Source of the DNA: Protopterus annectens
Taxonomy: Eukaryota; Chordata; Ceratodontiformes; Protopteridae
Length of the DNA: 64,000 bases
Assembly (NCBI RefSeq): GCF_019279795.1
Contig: NC_056733.1
Location: 1,997,786,664-1,997,850,663, forward strand
Direction: 5' to 3'
Shown: piece by piece, positions 32,540 through 41,757 of the stretch
Layout: each line of letters begins with the position of its first letter
Position numbering within the stretch: the stretch's first letter is position 1
The notes under the pieces: generated by a model
Told to the model about the DNA's origin: nothing
The model's input: only the letters and a program-made list of their open reading frames with translations
Database searches by the model: none
Program-made: the position numbers and the translations under genes

Positions 32540-33964
32540 GCTCATTGGAACAGACTCTTGAGAACGGTGGAACCAAATTTTGTTCTGTCCCTGGAGGCCA
32601 TGTCCAATTTGTAATGCGAAACAAAGGTATGAAGAGAGGCCCATGTAGTCTAGCTTGAAAAGCTGTAGATGTAGCTAGTGCTCTAGTTGAATGGGCTTTT
32701 GGCTTAGAAGTTAATTCCCTGCCTCTGAGTTGATAAATAGATGTAATCACAGAAGACAGCCACCTAGATAGGGTTACCTTAGAAACAGGAAGGCCTTTCT
32801 TATTTTCTGCATACGATAAAAACAGGTGATCAGACTTCCTTATTTGTTTGGTTCTATCCAAATAGTATCGGAGCTGGCGGTGAACATCTAGATAATGTAG
32901 CGTTTGCTCCGCTCTATTAGTACAGTTTGGGAAAAAACTGGGAGATCAATTGATTGATTTAAATTTGTCTGCGAAGCCACCTTGGGTAAGAAGGATGGAT
33001 TAGTCCTTAGAGGAAATCTGTCTTTATGGAAGATTAAGTAGGGAGGACGAATGCAGAGGGCGTGAAGCTCAGATACTCTCCTAGCAGAAGTAATGGCGAC
33101 TAGGAAGAGTGTCTTCCAGGAAAGAAATTTCAATGAACAGGAGACCGCAGGTTCAAAGGGGGGAAGAATCAAGGATGCTAAGACTAAATTAAGATCCCAC
33201 TGAGGTGGAGGGTCTTTGATCGGAGGCTTAAGTAAATATACACCTTTAAGGAAAGCTTTGCAAAGCTTATTGGACATGATGTTGTGGTCCGATAAGACTG
33301 TATGAAAATTCGATATGGCTGCCAACTGAACTTTTACTGTAGAGGCAGAAGACCCTGAATGAAAAATTTCGGCTAGGAAGTCTAAGACCGAATGAATTGG
33401 GGCAGTAAAGGGATCTATATTTCTTGCCTTTGCCCAGAAGGAGAAACGTTTCCATTTACTAGTGTAAATCCTTCTGGTGGAGGATTTAAGGGAAGCTACT
33501 ATGATATCCCGGACGGGATTAGAAATCATAGGAAGCCTGGCTAAGGACGGAAGTGGAGCAACCAAGCAGTGAGGTTGAGAGAATGCAGGGATTGGTGCAG
33601 CTGCCCCGACTGATGGGTCAACAGATCTGGAGCTGGGTCCAGATGCCAAGGCTGTACCAAAAGATAACGATGTAGGAACAGAAACCATATCTGTCGAGGC
33701 CAATAAGGGGCAATGAGAATCAACTTGGCTCTCAAGGCGGTTGCTTTCTGAATTACTTGTGGGATTAGAGGAAAAGGTGGAAAGGCATAGAGAAGTCCCC
33801 GAGGCCAATCTTGGACTAGAGCGTCTCTGAGGGGATGGCCTGGAAGGGGGAAGAGGGTGAAGAAGTCGGGGCATTTGCTGTTTTGGGGTGTAGCAAAAAG
33901 ATCGCAGCAAGGAAGGCCCCACTTCTGAAAAATCTCTTCCGCCACAGATTGTTTGAGAGACCAC
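32540..33964 (-). pseudogene. Tyrosine recombinase, copy G
   Basis: A 358-residue ORF (32888-33964) carries a long proline/serine-rich leader, the core-binding domain (ASLKSSTRRIYTSKWKRFSF, VLDFLAEIFHSG) and the first catalytic arginine in TSARRVSELHAL. The catalytic domain continues in another frame (32472-32861) with the HxxR box KAHSTRALATS. A further frame change is needed to reach LHTFVSHYKLD (near 32615), which holds the presumed nucleophilic tyrosine. The YR frame continues upstream over the RT region (34173-35429). Confidence 0.85.
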
Positions 33965-35429
33965 TCATGTGGCATGAGTATAGCTCTGCTCAACCTGTCC
34001 GCTATGATGTTGGACTTCCCGGGGATATGTGTTGCTATCAGAAACCGCTGAGAGGAGAATGCCCATTTCCAAAGTCTGAGTGCCTCTCGACACAGGGGAT
34101 AGGACTTGGTTCCGCCTTGCTTGTTGATATACCACACTACGGACATATTGTCCGTTTGGATTGCAACAGTTCCTAGGGGAAGAGTCGTGGAGGGCTTGTA
34201 ACGTTAAAAGCACTGCTCTCATCTCTAGGACATTTATGTGCAGGTGGCGTTCGAAAGGTTGCCAAGTGCCATGGACCATCCTGCCCTGAAAATGCCCCCC
34301 CCACCCGATCAGGGAGGCGTCCGATGTCACCGTGGCAACCGGGGGAGGAGGAACAAAGGGTCTGCCTTGATGGACTTGAGGGGACAATATCCACCAGAAC
34401 AGATGACTTTTGCAAGTTGGACTTATGATCTTGTGGTGCATGGGGAGTTGCTGAAAAGACCATTGGGCAAAAAGCATCCACTGTAGAAGACGCATGTAAA
34501 AACGTGCAAGGGGAAGAAGTGTTATGGCGGCTGCCATAAGACCCAATACTTTCAGGACATACCTGGCCTGAATTTTGTCGCTCTGAAGAAGAACATGGAC
34601 ATGGTTTTGAATATCTAAGACCCTTTGATCTGTTAACTTTGCTGAAAGTTGTACGGTGTTCAAGTTGGCGCCTATAAAGGTAATAGACTGACAAGGTGAC
34701 AAGGCAGACTTTTCGAAATTTAGAGAGATTCCTAGCCCTCTGCAAATGTGAATGGTGTAAGCTCTGGCTTGGAGAAGTTGATGCCTGGTGGTGGCAGTGA
34801 GGAGCCAGTCGTCTAGATATGGAAACACCTGGAATCCTTGCCGTCTCAGGTGAGCCGTAACCGCTGCCATACATTTGGTGAACACTCTGGGGGCTGTAGT
34901 GAGACCAAAGGGCAGGGCTCTGAATTGGTAGTGACTGGCTCCCAGCCGAAAGTGGAGAAACCTTCTGGAGTGCCTGTGAATTTTGATGTGATAGTACGCA
35001 TCCTGAAGGTCCACGGAGCACATCCAATTGTCCTTGCCCAGAAAGGGTAGAATGGACTGTAGCGTGACCATCCGGAATCCTGTTCTCTTTACAAACTTGT
35101 TTAGTTTGCTGAGATCTGATATTGGTCTCCAGTCCCCTGTCTTTTTCGGTACCAAAAAGAACCTTGAGTAGATTCCGGATCCTAGTTGGTCTGCTGGGAC
35201 TGGCTGGATGGCTCTTTTTGCTAGCAGTTTTGATATCTCTGGTACTGCTAGTTCCCTTAGACCGGGTGGAACGTCTGGAAGGGTTCCCTTTTGCTGAATT
35301 GGGGTTTGGATAAAGGGAATTTTGTAACCCTCGGATATGATCGACTGTAACTATTTGTCTTGAGTAAGGGAAAGCCAGGCTATTGGGTACAGCGACAATC
35401 TTCCCCCGACTGCCTCCGAAGGTGGACAA
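33541..35429 (-). pseudogene. RT-RNase H-Dam-like MT polyprotein, copy G (one main frameshift)
   Basis: RT (33965-35155) has FFGTEKDRG-equivalent fingers, motif A SVDLQDAYYHIKIH, motif B ALPFGLTTAPRVFTKCMA, motif C FPYLDDWLLT and the connection LLPLARFYMRLLQWML. RNase H starts in the same frame (TSDASLIGWGGHF, NVLEMRAVLLTL). One indel near 34175 moves it to the ORF 33541-34146 (IQTDNMSVVWYINKQG in register, IADRLSRA). The Dam-like domain has CDLFATPQNSKCPDFFTLF, DALVQDW, YAFPPFPLIPQVIQKA and LIAPYWPRQIWF. Catalytic aspartates are present; only the frameshift clearly disables it. Confidence 0.88.
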
Positions 35430-37743
35430 TCGGGCAACATCTCAAGGATGCTGGAAGGGTTTGTCAGAGAGAGGCTCCCTGCTACCCTGGTTCTGCGGAC
35501 CCCCCCTCTGCCCCTAGAGCGGCATCTGTTGTTGTTACCCCCTCTGCCTCTCGGGGTAAACTGACCTCTTGCGTCAGGAGCGACTCCTTGAGATTTGCAG
35601 AACCACATCTTCCCACCCTTCTGACCCTTAGGGTATGGTCTTGAAGGGGTGGAGAAACGGACTCCTACGGCAGAAAGAGTCTTGCCATCTTGTTCGCATC
35701 TGGTCAAGGTGTCTTTCACTTGAGGTCCGAACAAAGCCGAACCATCAAAAGGGGAATTTGTGAAGGACGCCTTGAAAGGGTCCGCGAAATTACACAGCCG
35801 CATCCAGGCGTGACGCCTTAAGGCCACTCCTGTGCTCGGCCCTACTCGCTCCATCGGCTGCATATGAAATTAGACGCATGGAGGAGTTAACAATCGAGTT
35901 TAGGGTTTCAAGCTGTGAGTTTATTTTATCCTGGGACCCAGCAGCTGATGGATCCTGTAAGACTTCTCCCAACTCTTTGAGAATATCTCTCTGAAGGCGG
36001 GTGAAGTGACACAAGTAATTCAGCGACCGCATGGCAAAGGTCGCTGAAGAAAACATCCGCTTACCGTACCTATCCATGGTCCTAGAATCCTTATTAGGAG
36101 GATGGATAGGTACTGAAGGATCAGCTAGTTCCTTCTTGGTGGCTGCAGCCACCACCATGGCATCTGCCGGTACACCTTTTGTTAGGAATTGTTTGTCAAC
36201 TGGTGCTGTGATGAATTTAGATGGCCTCCGAGGGGTGGGTTCCACCGAATCCGGGGCCGACCATGCCTTCCGAGCCACTACTTCCATAAGGGGGTCGATA
36301 GGCAGAGACACCCAGTAGGTGGAGGGTCGAGAACCAAACACCTCCAGGTACACCGACTCGTCCTCGGAAGGATTAAGGGAAGACCAGTTCCCCCCTCTGC
36401 TTTAGGATTTCTAGGATGTCTGAGAAAGAGACATCCTCAGAGGGGGACTTTGGGGAACCCTCCGACTCATCCAAGTCGGTGTCAGATGTAATGGACTCAG
36501 GGGAGTCCACATGCTTCCTCTTACATGTCCTCTTACGCGGATGCTCCGCTGACAGGTCAGGAGAAGCCTCGGAAGAGGAAGATATTCCCAGTGGGGAAAC
36601 CTGAGGCATTGGATCTCTGGGTCCGGGAGCAAGAGAGTGGGAAGAGACATCAGCAGGCACTGTAGTGGGAGGAGCTGACCGTTGACTATGCCCTGGGGCT
36701 AGTACACTCCTCATCACCTCGAAGGCTCCCCTATCAGAAAGGCCAGAGGGCCCCCGCTCCGAAGAGGTAGGAACCCCAGGCCGCACCAACAGGGAAGGCT
36801 CAGAGGCAGATGTCGGGGCCGAGCTCACCAGCGCCGACGCTCCGAGAGGGAGAACAGGGTCAGACAATGGTCCAATGCCACTCGCCCCCTCGGAGCCGAC
36901 GAGAGAGACCAGGCGCCCGGATCCGTCCAATGAAGGCATCAAGGAGGAGATCGGAGCGGAAGATGAAGGAGCCGAAGGGGGAGGTATCGGCTCCGACACC
37001 ACAACAGTCACGGCTCCGAGGAGCTCCGGCTCCGAACTCTGAGGGAGAGTCGAAGGAGGAAAAATAGGTGGAGTCGTAATAGCTACCGTCTGATGAGACG
37101 GGCTACAGATCATCTGGGCCAATGCCTGACATTTTAACAGCCTACTTACCACTATCTCAAGGTCGTGATCTGAAAGCCTGGACGACCGAGAAGATCAGCT
37201 CCGATGGCTCCGCTCCGAGAGCAGGGGGGATCCCAGAGCCGAATGGATGGACTCGAATGAAGGGGATCTTGACCTCTTCTTAGATATGGATGGAGCCAAA
37301 GGAGCCGAGGACACGTCGGCTCTGGCTGGAGCCGACCGTGAATGCATGGACTCAGAGGTATCAGCACCGAGTGGTGCCGAGACCGGAACCTGCGACTCAG
37401 AGGGATCGGCTCCGCCGGAGCCGATCTAGGCACAGACAAAGAGCCAGCAGCCGAAGGCTTAGTACTCAGAGCTGACGGTTTTGCTGGTTTCGAAGGCCTC
37501 CCCAATGCAGACTTAGTCGGGGAGCCCTCGGGCTTTAACATGCCCCTCAATATAAGTTTGTTCCCGCGCTCCTGCAGGACTCTTGGACTGAATGCATGAC
37601 ACACAGAACAAGAGTCCTGCAGGTGTAGGGTTTCCCAGGCAGTAAACACAAGAAGTGTGACCGTCTGTCAGAGACATTTTCTGACAGCACGAGTCACACA
37701 TCTTAAAGCCTGAGACCTTAGCTTTGTTTGGTTCCTTCGACAT
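35351..37743 (-). pseudogene. DIRS gag-like protein, copy G
   Basis: The N-terminus (37513-37743) has three CxxC pairs: CDSCCQKMSLTDGHTSCVYC, then LLFCVSCIQSKSP. A very Ser/Pro-rich, low-complexity middle (36373-37152) ends with an acidic SPSEDVSFSDILEILKQRGE. ORF 35790-36353 has the LPIDPLMEVVARKAW and KRMFSSATFAMRSLNYLCHF segments, and 35351-35863 has ALRRHAWMRLCNFADPFKAS and an arginine/glycine-rich C-terminus (RGRGGNNNRCRSRGRGG). Frameshifts lie near 37150, 36360 and 35830. The RG-rich tail suggests RNA binding. Confidence 0.82.
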
Positions 37744-38082
37744 AACAGTGTCGAGGGATCACAAAAGGAAAGAGAAAACACACACACACAACACTCAAAA
37801 AACAATAAAAATATTAATTGGGATAATGACACACCCAAACACTCCACAGGATCCCTAAGAATAATTAAGAAAGGGGCAGGCTTAAGGCCTAACCTAAGAG
37901 TGGAGGGGGGGGGGGTATAAGGGATAAAAAGGGAAGGTATAAACAGGAATAGAATTAAAGGTACTCGCTAACTACTGAAAAACAACTGGGTGAAAAACTA
38001 ACCAAAAAGGGTGACTGAAAACTATGTATTTAAAGACTTACCAGGAGCCGGTAAAAATACGCACCTCGCAAGCGAAAGTGGC

Positions 38083-38241
38083 AAACGAGATCTGGAGAGT
38101 TATCGCCTAGCATCACGGGATATAGGGTTGCCTCGAGTCGGTAAAATAAGCTCTCGAGCTTTAGTAAGTGGCCGTGTCGGAGCCGAGAATCGGCTCCGAA
38201 CCCATCCAGCAAGAATGAAGGCGAGATTGACAACTTAACAT
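38083..38241 (-). repeat. Right (5') inverted terminal repeat, copy G
   Basis: Inverse of 32058-32205 plus the terminus gattgacaacttaacat. The next bases (catctac) belong to copy F. Confidence 0.9.
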
Positions 38242-38318
38242 CATCTACATTTATGGTAAGTGTACACAGCTGTACTATGTTCTTTGTGTTTCACTGTTGC
38301 AGTCATTACATTTGGGTA
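38242..38318. repeat. Internal complementary region of copy F, second part
   Basis: Continues 32023: catctacatttatggtaagt … ctgtact, then atgttctttgtgtttcactg, the inverse of F's right end. Confidence 0.9.
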
Positions 38319-38319
38319 G

Positions 38320-39105
38320 ATTCCCAAATCTATGGTTGGGAGGAGGAATTTAGATAGCATTAGGACCAGCTATAAGGCCCTGCCAGACTGCAGTGGCAAA
38401 GCCAGCTCTGGATTTAGAGAAAATTGGTAAATGATGATGCGTGGTGAAAGTATGTACAGAACTCCAGGTAGCAGCTTCTAGGATGTCCCTGGTAGGGACG
38501 CCTCTGAGAAAGGCTGTAGAGGTAGATGCAGCCCTGGTGGAATGATGTCTGATCCCCTGTGGGATAGATTTTCCATGGTGCTTATAGCAGAAATGAATGC
38601 AACAGCCTACCCATTTAGAAATGGTTTGCTTTGAAATAGCCTTCCCCTCTGCCCCTGCAGAAAATGCTACCAGCAGTTGTTCAGATTTCCTTTGAGGTTT
38701 AGTCCTGTCCAAGTAGAATCTAAGTTGTCTGTGCACATCTAAGGAATGCAGCATCTGTTCCCCTTTGTTCTGTAGATTGAGAAAGAAGGTTGGCAACTGA
38801 ATGGACTGATTAAGAGCCACATTGGATACCACCTTGGGCATGAAGGATGGGTTGATTCTGAGGGACACTCTGTCCGCATGAAAGATGATGAAAGGCTCCA
38901 TTGCCATAAGGGCCTGTAATTCAGATACCCTTCTTGCTGAAGTGATTGCTAAAAGGAAAGCTGTTTTCCAAGAAAGAAATTTTAAGTCTGCAGTAGCAGC
39001 TGGCTCGAAAGGAGGTAGAGTGAGTTTTTCCAAAACAAAGTTAAGGTCCCAGGCTGGGGTTGGAGCTCTCCTGGGTGGTCTCAAAATTTTGGCACCTCTG
39101 AGGAA
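38320..39105 (-). pseudogene. Tyrosine recombinase, C-terminal part, copy F (nucleophile Tyr to His)
   Basis: A clean 244-residue ORF (38350-39084) covers the catalytic domain: TSARRVSELQALMAMEPF with the first arginine, KAISKQTISKWVGCCIHFCY, the HxxR box RHHSTRAASTS, and DILEAATWSSVHTFTTHHHLP. Copies B, E, G, H and I have tyrosine where F has the second histidine of THHHLP, so the likely nucleophile is lost. The N-terminal part lies beyond copy H at 48303-48960. Confidence 0.88.
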
Positions 39106-39158
39106 AGTACAGTTTTGTACCTACCATAAATGTAGATGTTCGAGTGTTCACACTGCTG

Positions 39159-39316
39159 CAGTCATTACACTTGGGTTATATCCTGCCGTCAGGCAGTCCC
39201 GCAGTCAGCCAGAGTTCCAAAGTCTTGGTCCGGCGTCGGTTGCTGTCGCTTCTTCCCTGACGTCAGTGCGCCAGGGGTATATAAGATGCATCTGATGCCA
39301 TTTTCTTCAGTTTTTC
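39159..39316 (+). repeat. Left (3') inverted terminal repeat, copy H
   Basis: Inverse match to 48128-48285, including tgcagtcattacacttgggt, tcccgcagtcagccagagtt and the TATA segment. TGACGTCA is at 39258-39265 and TATATAAG at 39278-39285. Confidence 0.9.
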
Positions 39317-39487
39317 TTGCCCCAGATGTCAGGTGCCCCCAAGTAGGTAGGCAATACATATTGCTAATAAAACATATATAAGAAATAAAAACAATACCTT
39401 CAGTTACAAGCAAATACACCACAAAGGTTGTATAGGATAGAAAGGTATAGATAAGTCCAGCTAGGACAGAGGGGATGGTAACCTGGG

Positions 39488-39585
39488 CCGCAGCAGTGTG
39501 AACACTTGAACATCTACATTTATGGTAGGTACAAAACTGTACTATGTTCATCGTGTTACACTGCTGCAGTCATTACACTTGGGTA
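39488..39585. repeat. Internal complementary region, copy H
   Basis: ccgcagcagtgtgaacactt … ggtacaaaactgtact inverts the left end; atgttcatcgtgttacactg onward inverts the right end. It carries H-specific bases (cagtgtgaacac, catcgtgttac) present at H's ends but not in B or F. Confidence 0.9.
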
Positions 39586-39639
39586 GAATCCCAAAGCTAA
39601 GGGTGGGTGGCTGGTCTATAAAGAGCTAGGATTGGCTAT

Positions 39640-41553
39640 GAGGCCCTGCAGAACTGCAGTGGCAAATCCTGCTTTGGATTTAGAGGAGAGGCAAGTGGTA
39701 ATGCTTGGTAAAGGTGTGCACTGACTCCAAGTTGCAGCCTCCAAAATTTCCTTGGTTGGTACTCCTCGGAGAAAGGCTGTTTAAGTGGCTGTTGCTCTGG
39801 TAGAATGTGGCCTAATGTTATTAGGGACCGATTTTCCATGCTGTGTGTAGCAGTAATGAATACAGTGTCCTATCCATTTGGAAATAGTCTGCTTTGAGAT
39901 AGCCTTGCCCTGTGATCCTGCAGCATATGCTACAAACAGTTGCTCAGTTTTCCTGAAAGCTTTTGTTTTGTCCAAGTAGAAGCGTAGCTGCCTGTGTATG
40001 TCCAAAGAGTGCAGAAGTTTCTCCACTTTATTCTGGGGGTTTGGATAAAAAGTTGGCAAATGGATGGTTTGGTTAAGAGCCACACTAGATACCACCTTTG
40101 GCATAAAGGTAGGGTTTGTCCTTAAAGAAACCCTGTCCTGATGAAATATTATAAAAGGTTCCACTGCCATTAATGCCTGTAGCTCCGAGACTCTTCGTGC
40201 TGAAGTTACTACCAGGAGCAGAGCTGTTTTCCATGATAAAAAATTTAGATTGGCTATACTGGCTGGCTCAAAAGGTGGCAAGGTCAGTTTTTCCAAAACA
40301 AAATTGAGGTCCCAAGTTGGTGTCGGTGTTCTCCGGGGCGGTCTTATGTTTTTAGCCCCTCTGAGGTACTGCTTTAGCAAGGGATGAGAGAATAAAGGAG
40401 GATCCGTGTTGTAAGGAGCTGAAATGGCAGAGCCGTGGATCTTAATTGATGAGGATAGGCCTTTGTCCAGCATCTCAGTTAAGTATTGTAAAATCTGAGG
40501 GATGTTTGGGACAAGAGGGTCAAGGCTTTGAGCCTGGTTCCAGGCACAGAATCTCTTCCATTTTTCTGAGTATGATTTCCTGGTGCTAGGCCTCCTGGCC
40601 TCCAAAATGACATGCATAACGGCTTTAGAGAGAGGTGTTGCCTGTTTGACTAATGAATCTGCCATGCAGCCAGGTTTAGGGTTTTGAGCTGACCGTGCAG
40701 GATCTGATTGTTTTGTTGAGTCAGAAGGTGTGAAATTTGAGGCAAAATCCATGGTGGGCCTTGAGCTAAGTTCTTTAAGACTGGGTACCAGTGCTGGCGT
40801 GGCCAGTCTGGAGCAATCAGGATCATATGTGGTTTTTCTTGTCTGGCTTTTAGGAGTACCTTTGAAAGGAGAGGCAGTGGTGGGAAGGCATAAACTTTTA
40901 GGCTTTTCCAGCTGAATGAAAGAGCTGGAGCAATCAGGATCATCTGTGGGTTTTCTTGTCTGGCTTTTAGGAGTACCTTTGAAAGGAGAGGCAGTGGTGG
41001 GAAGGCATAAACTTTTAGGCTTTTCCAGCTGAACGAAAGAGCATCCACTTTCCATGCTTGTGTGTGGTAAGTCCTTGTGCAGAATTTTTGTAGTTGGCAA
41101 TTCAGTGGGGAGGCAAAAAGATCTATGTCTGGGCACCCCCATTTTTGCGTTACCATGCTGAAGATTTGTGGATTCAATTTCCATTTGTGAGGGTCCATGA
41201 TATTTCTGCTTAGATCGTCTGCCAGAGTATTTTTCTTTCCTGGCAGGAATTGTGCTTGCAGGTGAACTTGATAAGTTAGAGCTGTGTTCCACAAGGTCAT
41301 GGCTTGCCTGCATAGGGGATAAGAATGAGTTCCCCCTTGCTTGTTTATGTACCACATTACTGTGGTGCTGTCTGTCTTTAATAATAATTGTCCTGGATGC
41401 AGAAGGTCCTTGAAAGCTGTTAGGACATTTTGAACAGCCAACATCTCTTTTTGATTGATGTGAAGATGCATTTGGTCTGTGGTCCACTTGCCCTGAATAC
41501 ATTTTCCTGCCATGTGCGCTCCCTAGGCGTAATCCGAAGCATCTGTTGTTCAT
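39640..41553 (-). CDS. Tyrosine recombinase, copy H (near-intact 590-residue frame)
   Basis: The longest YR frame in the window (39781-41553). Residues 1 to about 320 overlap, in another frame, the RNase H-MT part of the RT gene. The core-binding domain follows (VILEARRPSTRKSYSEKWKR, ILQYLTEMLDKG). The catalytic domain has TSARRVSELQALMAVEPF, KAISKQTISKWIGHCIHYCY and RPHSTRATAT. A stop at 39780 then cuts off the last part, where DNA near 39720 still encodes VHTFTKHYHLP with the tyrosine. So one stop separates it from a complete domain. The true start is unknown because the CR1 insertion removes the upstream frame. Confidence 0.82.
40650..41550 (-). pseudogene. RNase H C-terminal part and Dam-like MT domain, copy H
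   Basis: ORF 40650-41513: NQKEMLAVQNVLTAFKD, LLKTDSTTVMWYINKQGG, LADDLSRN (RNase H active-site acids), then the methyltransferase-like domain (DIDLFASPLNCQLQKFCTRT, YAFPPLPLLSKVLL, LIAPDWPRQHW). A 117-bp in-frame tandem duplication repeats the middle of the methyltransferase-like domain, including YAFPPLPLL. The first part of the polyprotein is on the far side of the CR1 element at 45088. Confidence 0.88.
40808..41041. repeat. 117-bp in-frame tandem duplication in copy H
   Basis: ctggagcaatcaggatcat begins at 40808 and 40925, so the period is 117 bp (39 codons). Both overlapping reading frames stay open through it. Unit identity is very high, so it is recent. Confidence 0.95.
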
Positions 41554-41757
41554 AGGTTCATACTAGGCTATCTGCCCTAGGGCATTTATAAGCCTAGCCA
41601 GAGTGTGTTTGGCTTTCGCCACCCATTTTAAATTAATTTTGCTATGCCCTTTTTCGAGGTTAGTATACTGTGCCTCTGTCTAACAGTGACACAGAAGTGA
41701 TACCTGGGGTAAACCTACTATCTCTCATCCACTCATCAAGATTCTTCTTGAAGAGAG

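Larger units (their letters stand above)
32024..38241 (-). mobile_element. DIRS retrotransposon copy G (divergent subfamily)
   Basis: A 6.2-kb DIRS element with ends unlike the others (tgagaagataacg … aacttaacat), its own inverted repeats, internal complementary region, YR, RT-RH-MT and gag. It inserted in the internal complementary region of copy F at cgaa/catc, with no duplication and no loss. Against its own internal region the left end lacks 14 bp (ggtaggtacataac in inverse). Reading frames are longer than in other copies, but frameshifts are present. Confidence 0.93.

Noticed and set aside
36810..37599. Plus-strand ORFs in the gag of copy G as a host gene
   Set aside because: They overlap the CpG-rich gag coding region in antisense, lack any domain, and have no exon signals or conserved motif.
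38320..41553. Bacterial or phage integrase from contamination
   Set aside because: The recombinase is linked to RT-RNase H and gag with DIRS-type ends, in the company of L1, CR1, hAT and SINE sequences, so it is eukaryotic.
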